A model generated the notes under the pieces. It had not been told where the DNA came from and searched no databases. It saw nothing but the letters and a program-made list of their open reading frames with translations. DNA of 22,859 nucleotides, taken from CAZJYC01 sp964550165 (GTDB taxonomy: Bacteria > Acidobacteriota > Aminicenantia > Aminicenantales > Aminicenantaceae). The translations under genes were made by a program, and so were the position numbers. Position 1 is the first letter of the stretch. Each line of letters opens with the position of its first letter. Where the stretch lies: positions 1-22,859 of the forward strand of contig CAZJYC010000041.1 of assembly GCA_964550165.1 (NCBI GenBank). Direction: 5' to 3'. This document shows, piece by piece, positions 6,972 to 13,832 of this stretch.

Positions 6972-8259
6972 GCGGTTGAAGGCTGAGGACGAGACCCTGG
7001 ATTCCTTCTATCACGGCCGCATCCTTGTCCTGCAGAAAAAAAAAGGCTACCGTTTTTCGGTCGATGCGCCGCTCCTGGCTGATTTTATCCGAACGAGTCC
7101 CTCCGACGAGATTCTGGAGCTCGGCGCGGGAAGCGGCATCATCTCTGTCCTTTTGAGCATCAAGCCTTTCAGACACATCACGGCGGTTGAGATTCAGGAA
7201 TCTCTGGCCGATATGGCCAGAAGGAACAAGAAGCTCAACAAGCTGGAGAGGAAAATCTCTGTCGTTCAGGAAGACATGCGCCGCTTCCAGCCCGGGAAAA
7301 AATTCGATGTCATCTTTTCCAACCCTCCCTATATCAAAAAAGGAGAAGGGCATCTGAGCCTGTCTTTGGAAAAATCGATTGCCAAGCATGAGCTGGCATG
7401 CAATATTTTCGATGTGACGGGAAAGACGGCAGAGCTCCTCAAGCCTGAAGGAAGAGCCTATTTTGTCTTCAATGCCAAAAGAATGGAGGATTTTCTCGAG
7501 GCCCTCAAGGCGAGCGGGCTGCGGCTCAAATCCATCCGTTTTGTTTCCCCCCGCAAAGAGGAACCTCCGAACCTTTTTTTGGCTGAGTGCCGTTTCTCAG
7601 CCAAAAGCTTGACTGAGCTGCCCCTGCTCCTTCTCTATGATGATAAGGGACACTACACTGAGGAAGCGGAAAGAATATTCCGGGGAAGAGTTCAGCCGGG
7701 GGATAAGTCGATGGAAAAAAAAATACAAAAATTTCAAAGCCTTCTGAAAATCCGCAGCCAACTCAGAACTCAAGGGAAAACAGTTGTTTTCACCAACGGC
7801 TGTTTTGACCTTCTCCACAGCGGCCATGTCTACCTTTTCCGCAAAGCCAAGAGACTGGGGGATGTTTTGATCGTCGCCGTCAACGATGATGCTTCAGTGA
7901 GGAGGATCAAGGGACAGGCACGCCCCATCTTTCCTTTGGAGGAAAGGCTTGAAATCTTGGAGGCCATCGAGGCTGTCGGTTATCTAACTCCTTTCTCCGA
8001 GGATACGCCGCAGAAGGTCATCTCAAAGCTTCTGCCTGATGTCCTGGTTAAAGGCGGAGACTGGAAGCCGGATCAGGTGGTGGGAAGGAAAGAGGTTGAA
8101 AGAGCCGGCGGCAAAGTGGTCATCATTCCTTATCTTCAAGGCCGCTCGACCAGCGAGATCGTAGAGAGGTTGATTCAATTTAGGGGAAAGACAGAGTCAA
8201 GGAAGGGAAAGAAGCAGCGGATCAAAGAAAGAAAAAGAAAGCAGACAGGGACAGAATAG
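6958..8259 (+). CDS. Fusion: TrmN6-like tRNA adenine-N6 methyltransferase + RfaE2/HldE-type heptose-1-phosphate adenylyltransferase
   Basis: One uninterrupted frame of 433 residues from ATG 6958 (14-nt overlap with epsilon). Residues 1-245 form a class I SAM methyltransferase: motif I ELGAGSG at 54-60, motif IV NPPY at 122-125 (adenine-N6 type), and an ending of the YfiC/TrmN6 kind (LLLYDDKGHYTEEAERIFRG). That family modifies A37 of tRNA1-Val. Residues about 252-410 form a complete RfaE2 domain: FTNGCFDLLHSGH (nucleotidyltransferase HxGH at 287-290), VNDDASVRRIKG, and GRSTSEIVERL at 395-405. It would make ADP-heptose for LPS core from D-glycero-beta-D-manno-heptose 1-phosphate. The tail is Lys/Arg-rich. 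The linker is only a few residues. An internal Met252 (ATG 7711, preceded by a GGGGGAT stretch) could also give a separate RfaE2 product. Confidence 0.88.
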   Translation: MKLIERLKAEDETLDSFYHGRILVLQKKKGYRFSVDAPLLADFIRTSPSDEILELGAGSGIISVLLSIKPFRHITAVEIQESLADMARRNKKLNKLERKISVVQEDMRRFQPGKKFDVIFSNPPYIKKGEGHLSLSLEKSIAKHELACNIFDVTGKTAELLKPEGRAYFVFNAKRMEDFLEALKASGLRLKSIRFVSPRKEEPPNLFLAECRFSAKSLTELPLLLLYDDKGHYTEEAERIFRGRVQPGDKSMEKKIQKFQSLLKIRSQLRTQGKTVVFTNGCFDLLHSGHVYLFRKAKRLGDVLIVAVNDDASVRRIKGQARPIFPLEERLEILEAIEAVGYLTPFSEDTPQKVISKLLPDVLVKGGDWKPDQVVGRKEVERAGGKVVIIPYLQGRSTSEIVERLIQFRGKTESRKGKKQRIKERKRKQTGTE

Positions 8260-8554
8260 ATCGTTGAGTGAAAACATAAAACAAAAAATTCAAGCAACGT
8301 CCCTCTGAGAAGGAATCTTGAGAATATAAAAAACAGGCTCGTCCTTTCTGACCGATAAGGACGAGCCGCAAAGTCTTGTTATAATAGAAAACTTTAAAGA
8401 GCAGTTTTACATCATGCCCGGATGCTCGCTAGCAGCCTTCTTTGCAGTGGGAAACTCTGGGAACCATGAATCTTTTCATTTCTCTGTCCTTTCATTCTTT
8501 TTCGATAAAAAAATACTACCATTTCTATAGATTTTTTTCAAAGATTTTATAAAA
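8260..8554. other. Intergenic region with minus-strand terminator and a possible broken small ORF
   Basis: It holds the hairpin at 8336-8367, a perfect TATAAT at 8380-8385 on the plus strand with no convincing gene behind it, and a minus-strand stretch (8407-8479) that would encode a 23-residue peptide but for one extra base. Otherwise it is AT-rich without a supported gene. Confidence 0.5.
8326..8367 (-). terminator. Intrinsic terminator for minus-strand transcription
   Basis: A perfect 11-bp stem, GGCTCGTCCTT (8336-8346) with AAGGACGAGCC (8357-8367), has a 10-nt loop. Read on the minus strand it is followed by TGTTTTTTATA, a good U-tract. On the plus strand the following bases (GCAAAGTC) are not U-rich, so it is a weaker terminator for the ATPase operon, although the hairpin would form on either strand. 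Confidence 0.75.
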
Positions 8555-8935
8555 ATTGATTCTCTTCCATTTTGTGTGCGTCGAGGAGATGTGGGTAACA
8601 AAAAAGCCTCTCAGAGATGGCCGAAGCGACCATTGAAGGTTTAGCCTTCCCGAGTTGCCCCTGAGAATGCATCCCGCGGAGGCTATGCGGTGAGAAAACC
8701 GTTTGAAGGCTGAGCGGGCACGGTTCCTCGACCGAAGGGAGAGGAGAGCGGAGCCTGAAACCGGGAGGGCTTTGTCCCGCCGGGGCAAAGCCCGTGTGTT
8801 TTCGAACCACTCTGCCTGAGCGATCCGCAGCCGCCGAGAAGGGCTGGGAGGGAACGGCGTTAAAAACCTGAAGGAGAGCGAGGCCATTCTGGAGAGGCTT
8901 TCAAGTGAGCCACAAAAAATGGAAGAGAGCCTAAA
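8555..8935. repeat. Palindromic MITE-like element, complete copy
   Basis: A GC-rich island in AT-rich flanks whose two ends are imperfect inverted repeats. TCTCTTCCATTTTGTG (8561-8576) pairs with CACAAAAAATGGAAGAGA (8911-8928), identical apart from a 2-nt insertion. AAGCCTCTCAGAGATGGCC (8604-8622) pairs with GGCCATTCTGGAGAGGCTT (8882-8900). Near the centre is a 12-bp triloop hairpin (8767-8793). The first 85 nt recur at 22743-22824, so this is a dispersed family. ATAAAAA occurs on both sides (8549-8555, 8942-8948) as a possible but low-complexity target duplication. The minus-strand open frames across it are Arg/Ser/Pro-rich and do not look like proteins. No transposase is present, so if mobile it would be non-autonomous. 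A structured RNA is an alternative. Confidence 0.75.
8767..8793. repeat. Central hairpin of the palindromic element
   Basis: GGGCTTTGTCCC (8767-8778) pairs with GGGGCAAAGCCC (8782-8793) around a GCC triloop, 12 bp with one G-U pair. It lies close to the midpoint of the inverted-repeat element. No U-run follows, so it is not a simple terminator. Confidence 0.8.
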
Positions 8936-8948
8936 AACTTCATAAAAA

Positions 8949-10109
8949 CTAACGGAGAAGCTTATTCCTGTGGTATTCTTCGAGCTTTGCGCCGAACCAG
9001 GACCAGATTTTTCTATGGAAATCGAGGCTCGGCGGGTTACTCTCGAGAATGGAAATGAGGCTCGTTTCCTCCTTGTCCTCAGGCGCAAACCGGAATTTCT
9101 GTTCAGGATCGTAGAGAATCGGGAACTCCGGGTGGAACTGAACACCGAGGACGTTGGGGTATTTTTCGTGTTCGACAGCCTCCACAACTTTTCCATCCAA
9201 GGACGTGGCGGCGATTTTCATGCCTTTGCCCAGCTTGCCGGTCGTCTGGTGGTGGGCGCTGCAGATGTAAGGCACAGCGTCTTTCTTGAAACCGAACTCT
9301 GAGCAAAATTTTCCTTTGGCGGTGAATTTTATCCGGTGCAGATTATAACCGAGGAGATTTTTTTCAGGATAGAGTGCAACCAGCGGGTTGGTGTGCCAGT
9401 TCTCCTTGCCGAGGCTCGCCGCATCTTCAAAATATTTTTTTCCGTAGACCTCAGACCAGATATCCTGGATTAAAGTCCCTCCTGTTCCGACATTCAAGCT
9501 CTGGGCGCCGAGGCAGATGCCGAGCACCGGGAATTGCGGGGAGGATTCAAGCAGAGTTTCGAAATTCTTGTCCTGGTATCCCCCTAGAAGATGAAAAATG
9601 AAGGAGAGCTCCAAAAAACTGCGGTAGGGAGTTTCGGCCTGAGTCAGAAGGTTTGTCTTGTCTTTGTAGAGATAGGGCGGGATGTCTGCTCCGCCGAAAA
9701 AGATGATGCCGTCTGATTCTTTAAAAATGTCATCAAACTCTGCGGTCAGTGAGTTTTTCTGGAAAAGCTTGTCTTTATCGAGCTCGGCTGAGAGTTTATA
9801 AAATTTTACCCATTCCAGGTCATTCTCTTTCACAAATTCCATGGATTTCTTGTAATCGGTGCGTTCTTTTTCATGATAGACGCCGATCACCAGCAAGTTT
9901 TCCATAGATATCAGGCCATTCTTTCTGAGCTCGCTAAGGGCGCGGATGCTTCCGACCGAAGGGTAGAGAATGGTCAGTCTCACTTCCTCAGAGGCCGGGC
10001 CCGCTTTGTCAAAAAACCTATCCTCGGATTGGGAGAAGAGAAGGCGTGGGACAAGACAGATTGCGAGAAGAAAAAGTAGATAAATTTTTTTCCACAAAGC
10101 AACTTTCAT
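8949..10109 (-). CDS. Secreted gamma-glutamyl-hydrolase-like class I amidotransferase (peptidase C26 type)
   Basis: The start at 10109 (minus) is set by AGGAGG 9 nt upstream and by the signal peptide MKVALWKKIYLLFLLAICLV directly after it; the frame is open further upstream but the extra 68 codons are not supported. The 386-residue product has the class I glutamine-amidotransferase core: the nucleophile elbow GICLGAQ at 197-203 (Cys199), SAHHQT near 284-289, and GVQFHPEF at 322-329 with His326 and Glu328 completing the triad. The family hydrolyses gamma-glutamyl bonds (folate polyglutamates, gamma-Glu-GABA or similar). An exported form suggests an extracytoplasmic gamma-glutamyl substrate. 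The N-terminal region (residues 40-130) is longer than in plain C26 enzymes. Substrate is unknown. Confidence 0.82.
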   Translation of the reverse strand: MKVALWKKIYLLFLLAICLVPRLLFSQSEDRFFDKAGPASEEVRLTILYPSVGSIRALSELRKNGLISMENLLVIGVYHEKERTDYKKSMEFVKENDLEWVKFYKLSAELDKDKLFQKNSLTAEFDDIFKESDGIIFFGGADIPPYLYKDKTNLLTQAETPYRSFLELSFIFHLLGGYQDKNFETLLESSPQFPVLGICLGAQSLNVGTGGTLIQDIWSEVYGKKYFEDAASLGKENWHTNPLVALYPEKNLLGYNLHRIKFTAKGKFCSEFGFKKDAVPYICSAHHQTTGKLGKGMKIAATSLDGKVVEAVEHEKYPNVLGVQFHPEFPILYDPEQKFRFAPEDKEETSLISILESNPPSLDFHRKIWSWFGAKLEEYHRNKLLR

Positions 10110-10194
10110 TCTTGAACCTCCTGCCGTTAAATCTTTTTTTTCATCTATTATCGCCTGAACGATGCTTCCCTCTGGCTCTTTCGGCAACAACAAG

Positions 10195-10479
10195 TTAGGC
10201 TTTATCAGGAAACGAGATTTCCCATTCTCCCGATTCATAAATCTTGATGATGACCAGAGTTCCTTCCATCCGGCATTTGAAGGCCTCATGGCATTTCCCT
10301 GTTTTTTGATCAAGGACTCTTTGCCGGGATACTACCTTCTCGATGGCGAACTCGCGGCTACCAATGACAAGAGCCCTCGGGATTTCCTCTCCCTTGTACC
10401 CGGCATGGAATCGGAGTTCAAATCTTCCTCCTTCCTCCTTCTTGGAGCCAGGCTCTTGCTTTTTACTTCTGGATTTCAT
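10195..10479 (-). CDS. Small conserved-looking cytoplasmic protein, function unknown
   Basis: 94 residues with a charged N-terminal tail (KSRSKKQEPGSKKEEG) followed by a compact domain containing RFHAGYKGEEIPRALVIGSR, then EFAIEKVVSRQRV, and a closing TLVIIKIYESGEWEISF. The pattern of a short beta-rich domain ending in a Gly-Glu-Trp strand recalls small hypothetical proteins of the DUF6504 kind, but I am not certain of that match. No catalytic residues, signal peptide or membrane segment are seen. The ATG at 10479 has no clear Shine-Dalgarno. It lies 85 nt upstream of the amidotransferase gene on the same strand, so co-transcription is possible. The opposite-strand ORF over the same bases is less protein-like. 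Confidence 0.65.
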   Translation of the reverse strand: MKSRSKKQEPGSKKEEGGRFELRFHAGYKGEEIPRALVIGSREFAIEKVVSRQRVLDQKTGKCHEAFKCRMEGTLVIIKIYESGEWEISFPDKA

Positions 10480-10538
10480 TCAGATGAATGGTATCTTACT
10501 ATATAATTTATTTTTCTTTAACTAAAAGAAATATCCCG

Positions 10539-10571
10539 TAAGCATCTTTTTTTCTGTGAAGGCAGATGATG
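10539..10571 (+). repeat. 33-nt intergenic repeat, copy B
   Basis: Reads TAAGCATCTTTTTTTCTGTG then AAGGCAGATGATG. It matches 1153-1185 at about 29 of 33 positions. Here it lies about 60 nt upstream of a minus-strand gene (start 10479) and 20 nt before a large hairpin. Confidence 0.6.
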
Positions 10572-10590
10572 ATAAAAGCCAACTCTAAAA

Positions 10591-10666
10591 GTGCTGGTTT
10601 CCATCCCTCCTCGCCCAAGACCCTCCCACGCACCACCATGGGCTTCGGAGGAACGGAAACCAGCGC
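10591..10666. repeat. Large GC-rich hairpin (possible structured RNA)
   Basis: GTGCTGGTTTCC (10591-10602) pairs with GGAAACCAGCGC (10655-10666), all 12 positions counting one G-U. Inside, CCTCC pairs with GGAGG (10606-10610 with 10647-10651) and GCCC with GGGC (10613-10616 with 10640-10643). The stem is interrupted by small internal loops. There is no U-run on the plus strand; on the minus strand TTTTAGAG follows. It is about 200 nt upstream of the DUF5916 gene. Confidence 0.6.
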
Positions 10667-10872
10667 CTCCATTCCTCACTCTATCAAATCTCTTTTCTTA
10701 TCACGGGAAAAATGATGCTTTCAAATGTCCAAGAATTCATGAATACCAGGCTTTCGCTCCTAAGCAAAATGTTCTTTATAAAAAAATTTTGTAATTTTTA
10801 CGGAAAACATAAAACCTTTTAAGGTCAATTTTCGTTTATACAGGGTGATAAGCACAGACGGAGAGATTTATC

Positions 10873-13044
10873 ATGAAAGAAAATTCATACAGAAGGATAA
10901 AGAGCCTGGCAAAAAGAGTTGCCCTCATCATTATTTTTTCTCTGAGTTTGTTGTTTTTTCCTCCGCTTTTTTTCTCCGCTAATCAGGAGGCTATGAAAGT
11001 TCCGAGGCTTTCCCAGGCGCCGAAGATCGACGGTGTCCTGGACAATCCCCTCTGGGAGAAGGAGGCATTGAAGATCGAGAATTTTCTCCAGTTTACGCCA
11101 AAAGAGAAAGCAACTCCTTCGGAAAAAACCGTAGCCTATATCGGGCATGACAGGAAGAACCTTTATTTTGCTTTCCGTTGCTTTGACTCCGAGCCCGGGA
11201 AAGCAAGGGTTTCAGTCACCCGCCGGGACAACATCGTCGATGATGACTGGGTGGTTATCTTCCTGGATACGTTCAACGAAAAGCGCCGTGCCTTTTCTTT
11301 CATCCTCAACCCGATCGGAATCCAGATGGATTTGATCCGCACCGAAGAGGGCGGAAGCGACTCCATGGACGAAAGCTGGGATACGGTTTTTTACTCCGAC
11401 GGAAAGATCGACAGCGAAGGCTATACGGTTGAGGTGGCCATCCCTTTCAAGAGCATTCGCTTCCCGGACAAAGAGGAGAAAGTCTGGGGCCTTACGCTGG
11501 GCAGGACCATTGCCCGAAAAGGCGAGATCATCATCTGGCCGCCGATGTCCAAATCGCTTCCTGGCTTGCTCTGTCAAGAAGGGGAGATTATGGTCCAGGG
11601 CAAGGTCGAAAAAGGAAAAAACTTCGAGCTTATGCCCATCTTCACGTCGCTAAAAACCAAGGGAGAAAAAATCGACATGCAACCAGGGACAAACTTCAAG
11701 TGGGGCATCAGCTCGGATCTGACCCTGGATTTGACCCTCAACCCGGATTTCAGCCACATCGAAGCCGATGCGCCCCAGATCGACATCAACCAGCGCTTTG
11801 CCCTCTACTATTCGGAGAAGCGGCCCTTTTTCCTGGAAGGGATGGAGATCTTCCGCTTTCCTGAGATCGAGATGGTCTACACCCGGAGAATCATCGACCC
11901 TGCCGCCGGAGCGAAGCTCACCGGAAAATTCGGCCGTTTCACCTACGGCCTTCTCTCCGCCTACGACACCAGTCCGACCGAGAGCCTCTGGGAAGTCCAC
12001 GACGGCGAGGGAAGAGGCGATGAGAACGCCCTGTTCAACATCTTCCGGATGAAGGCCGATGTTTTCAAAGAGTCCTACCTGGGATTTTGCCTGGCGGATA
12101 AGGAAATTGACGGCTCCTTTAACCGTGTCGCTGGCCTGGACGGTCAGTTCAAGTTCAAGAAGTACTTTTTCTTCAATTTTCAAGCCATAGCTTCCAAAAC
12201 AAAGTCTGAGGAAGAAGAAACAGACATTGCTCCTGCTCTTTACGCCAATTTTTCTTATTTCGCCAAGTACTGGGGCGGAGGCTTGTACTGGATGTCGATT
12301 CATCCCCACTTTGAAGCCTCCTCGGGCTTTGTCAACCGCGTTGATTACAGGACTTTGGGCGCTTACAGTTACTTCAGCCTTTATCCTGAGAAGAAATATC
12401 TCAATCAGGTGACATTCAACCTCCAGGGAGGTCAAAGGTACAGCTATTCTGATGACATTCTGCAGGACCAGTGGGTCAGAGCCAGAGTTCATTTCAGAAT
12501 CACCGAATTCAGCCGGGCAGAAGTGTCCTACCAGAGTTTGATGGAAAGATACGAAGCAATCGATTTCAGGAAGAACGTCTTTAGCCTGACCGGAGAGGCC
12601 AACTTAATCGGCTGGCTTCCCTTCGGCTTTTACTTCCAGACGGGCGACAGCATCTACTATGACCCGGACGACCCCTTTCTCGGCTGGAGCAACATTTATA
12701 CGTTTTATTTCAACATCAAACCCAATAAGAGACTTCAAATGATGGTGGAATTCCGGAAGCAGACATTCTGGGAGGAAAGAGGCGGAGACGAGCTTTTCGA
12801 TTACAACGTCATCCGCCAGAGGACGGCTTACCAGATTTCCAAGACTCTCTCCCTGAGAGCGATCGTCGACTACAACCATTATCGCAAAGAAATCTACGGC
12901 AGCTTCCTGGTGAGCTGGATTCTGAGGCCAGGAACGGTCTTTTTCTTCGGTGTCGATAACGATTATCTCCGGAACGAGGCCGGCAGGTATTCTCAGGACA
13001 GCTACAGTGTTTTCGTCAAATTCTCCTATTGGTGGAGACTCTGA
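10873..13044 (+). CDS. Secreted CBM9-like / DUF5916-type protein with probable outer-membrane barrel
   Basis: A 723-residue protein with an N-terminal signal peptide (hydrophobic residues about 16-34, ending FFSANQ). Residues about 45-235 form a carbohydrate-binding-family-9-like sandwich: APKIDGVLDNPLWEKEA at 49-65, then VAYIGHDRKNLYFAFRC and DDDWVVIFLDTF. The DUF5916-type segment follows: LTLNPDFSHIEADAPQIDIN and RFALYYSEKRPFFLEG around residues 288-325. The C-terminal 350 residues alternate aromatic and polar residues, as in transmembrane beta-strands, and end FVKFSYWWRL. Such proteins are common in Acidobacteriota and Bacteroidota and are probably located in the outer membrane; their biochemical role is not established. 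GGAGAG lies upstream of the ATG. It appears monocistronic and is followed by a terminator-like hairpin. Confidence 0.85.
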   Translation: MKENSYRRIKSLAKRVALIIIFSLSLLFFPPLFFSANQEAMKVPRLSQAPKIDGVLDNPLWEKEALKIENFLQFTPKEKATPSEKTVAYIGHDRKNLYFAFRCFDSEPGKARVSVTRRDNIVDDDWVVIFLDTFNEKRRAFSFILNPIGIQMDLIRTEEGGSDSMDESWDTVFYSDGKIDSEGYTVEVAIPFKSIRFPDKEEKVWGLTLGRTIARKGEIIIWPPMSKSLPGLLCQEGEIMVQGKVEKGKNFELMPIFTSLKTKGEKIDMQPGTNFKWGISSDLTLDLTLNPDFSHIEADAPQIDINQRFALYYSEKRPFFLEGMEIFRFPEIEMVYTRRIIDPAAGAKLTGKFGRFTYGLLSAYDTSPTESLWEVHDGEGRGDENALFNIFRMKADVFKESYLGFCLADKEIDGSFNRVAGLDGQFKFKKYFFFNFQAIASKTKSEEEETDIAPALYANFSYFAKYWGGGLYWMSIHPHFEASSGFVNRVDYRTLGAYSYFSLYPEKKYLNQVTFNLQGGQRYSYSDDILQDQWVRARVHFRITEFSRAEVSYQSLMERYEAIDFRKNVFSLTGEANLIGWLPFGFYFQTGDSIYYDPDDPFLGWSNIYTFYFNIKPNKRLQMMVEFRKQTFWEERGGDELFDYNVIRQRTAYQISKTLSLRAIVDYNHYRKEIYGSFLVSWILRPGTVFFFGVDNDYLRNEAGRYSQDSYSVFVKFSYWWRL

Positions 13045-13448
13045 CGCAGACCAGCTATCCCTTCAGTTAATTTTTCTGGCTTGACCTTCCCGCTGGGGAT
13101 AAAATTCAAACTTCAGGTTGGCTCGAGTCCAAGGACTCGGTTTCTTGCGTCGAAGAAATGTCTGTAGAGAAAATCACGGATTTGGCTAAAAATGGCCAAC
13201 CTGACATGATATTCAAGTGAATAAGAAGCAAGGGGGATATCGCAATATTCCGTTTTGTATATAGTTTCGCGAGTAAGGGCAGGCATCTTTTTCTAGAAGA
13301 CAATTTCTTAGGAAAAAATTTATCGAATTATCTGAAGATTAAATAAAAAATTTCTACATGTCAGCATACTGCGTATGGCGGGCATTTTGTATTCCTTAAT
13401 GTCCCACAATTAAATGATAAATGAACATACCTCTTTTCTATTGAATCC
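13045..13448. other. AT-rich intergenic stretch after the DUF5916 gene
   Basis: Apart from the hairpin at 13124-13146 and a short stem (TTGGC...GCCAA near 13181-13200), I see no feature. The only small frames, such as a 20-codon one from about 13158, are too short and too weak to support. Confidence 0.4.
13124..13146 (+). terminator. Terminator-like hairpin after the DUF5916 gene
   Basis: CGAGTC and GACTCG (13124-13129, 13134-13139) form a stem around CAAG, followed by GTTTCTT. The same layout, with the stem changed but still paired, recurs at 14988-15010. The U-tract is short, so efficiency is uncertain. Confidence 0.55.
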
Positions 13449-13478
13449 TTGACATCTTTTTGAGTCTCGTTTTACAAT
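13449..13478 (+). promoter_or_regulatory. Strong sigma70-like promoter
   Basis: A perfect TTGACA (13449-13454), an 18-nt spacer, and TACAAT (13473-13478, 5 of 6 to consensus). The predicted start is about 13485, two bases before an ATG at 13487. It can drive the small ORF at 13487 and the secreted protein gene at 13833. Confidence 0.65.
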
Positions 13479-13486
13479 TCCCCTCG

Positions 13487-13735
13487 ATGATCGATGGGAA
13501 AGTTGAGTCAAAGGCGCCCAGTCGGCCAGCACAGCCGAAAAACAAATTCCTCAATTACTGCGTCGTTGCAGCTGATTTCACTGTAGACGCGTGCCGAACT
13601 GGGGAGTCAGAAGGCATCGCTGTTCAGCAAGTCAAAATCTCCGAGAGAAGTTTCAAGGATTTCGCCCCCACTGTGTCACTTGCTTTACAGATGGATATTC
13701 ACATAGACAAACCGAGTTCCCACTATACTATCTGA
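13487..13735 (+). CDS. Possible small protein, unknown, predicted leaderless
   Basis: An 82-codon frame starting MIDGKVESKAPSRPAQPKN and ending at TGA 13733-13735. I do not recognise the product: it has no signal peptide, no membrane segment and no obvious motif, with a polar N-terminal third. The main reason to list it is position: the ATG lies 8 nt after the -10 box of a near-consensus promoter, the same geometry as mfd and the membrane-protein gene. It ends 97 nt before a secreted-protein gene on the same strand. The alternative is that it is just the 5' leader of that gene. Confidence 0.35.
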   Translation: MIDGKVESKAPSRPAQPKNKFLNYCVVAADFTVDACRTGESEGIAVQQVKISERSFKDFAPTVSLALQMDIHIDKPSSHYTI

Positions 13736-13832
13736 AACCCATTGCGCATTGAATATCTTCATTTGGACTGAAGAAACGCGATCTAGATCGAGTATGATGA
13801 AAGAAATGTATGAACGTAAGGGAGGTGCAAGA

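Larger units (their letters stand above)
10480..10872. other. Divergent intergenic region with repeat and large hairpin
   Basis: No supported gene. It holds the second copy of the 33-nt element (10539-10571), a 76-nt hairpin (10591-10666), and an AT-rich segment before the DUF5916 gene. A TATACA at 10837-10842 could be that gene's -10 box, but no good -35 accompanies it. Confidence 0.5.

Noticed and set aside
8380..8450. TATAAT at 8380 driving a 38-codon plus-strand ORF (MPGCSLAAFFAVGNS...)
   Set aside because: The ATG is about 28 nt from the box with no Shine-Dalgarno, the peptide has no recognisable features, and no -35 box is visible.
8606..8660. tRNA-Ser/Leu-like string (GAGATGGCCGAAGCG) in both repeat copies
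   Set aside because: It resembles a D-arm, but no acceptor stem, anticodon arm or T-arm can be assembled around it, and the bases are explained by the inverted-repeat structure.
8680..8735. Group II intron domain V-like sequence
   Set aside because: A GTATGCGGTGA/ACGGTTC-like resemblance was noted, but the domain V stem and catalytic triad do not pair properly and there is no intron reverse transcriptase nearby.
8525..9196. 223-residue minus-strand frame across the palindromic element and the amidotransferase gene
   Set aside because: It overlaps a well-supported gene in another frame, is Arg/Ser/Pro-rich, lacks a Shine-Dalgarno and covers an inverted-repeat element. It is a shadow frame.
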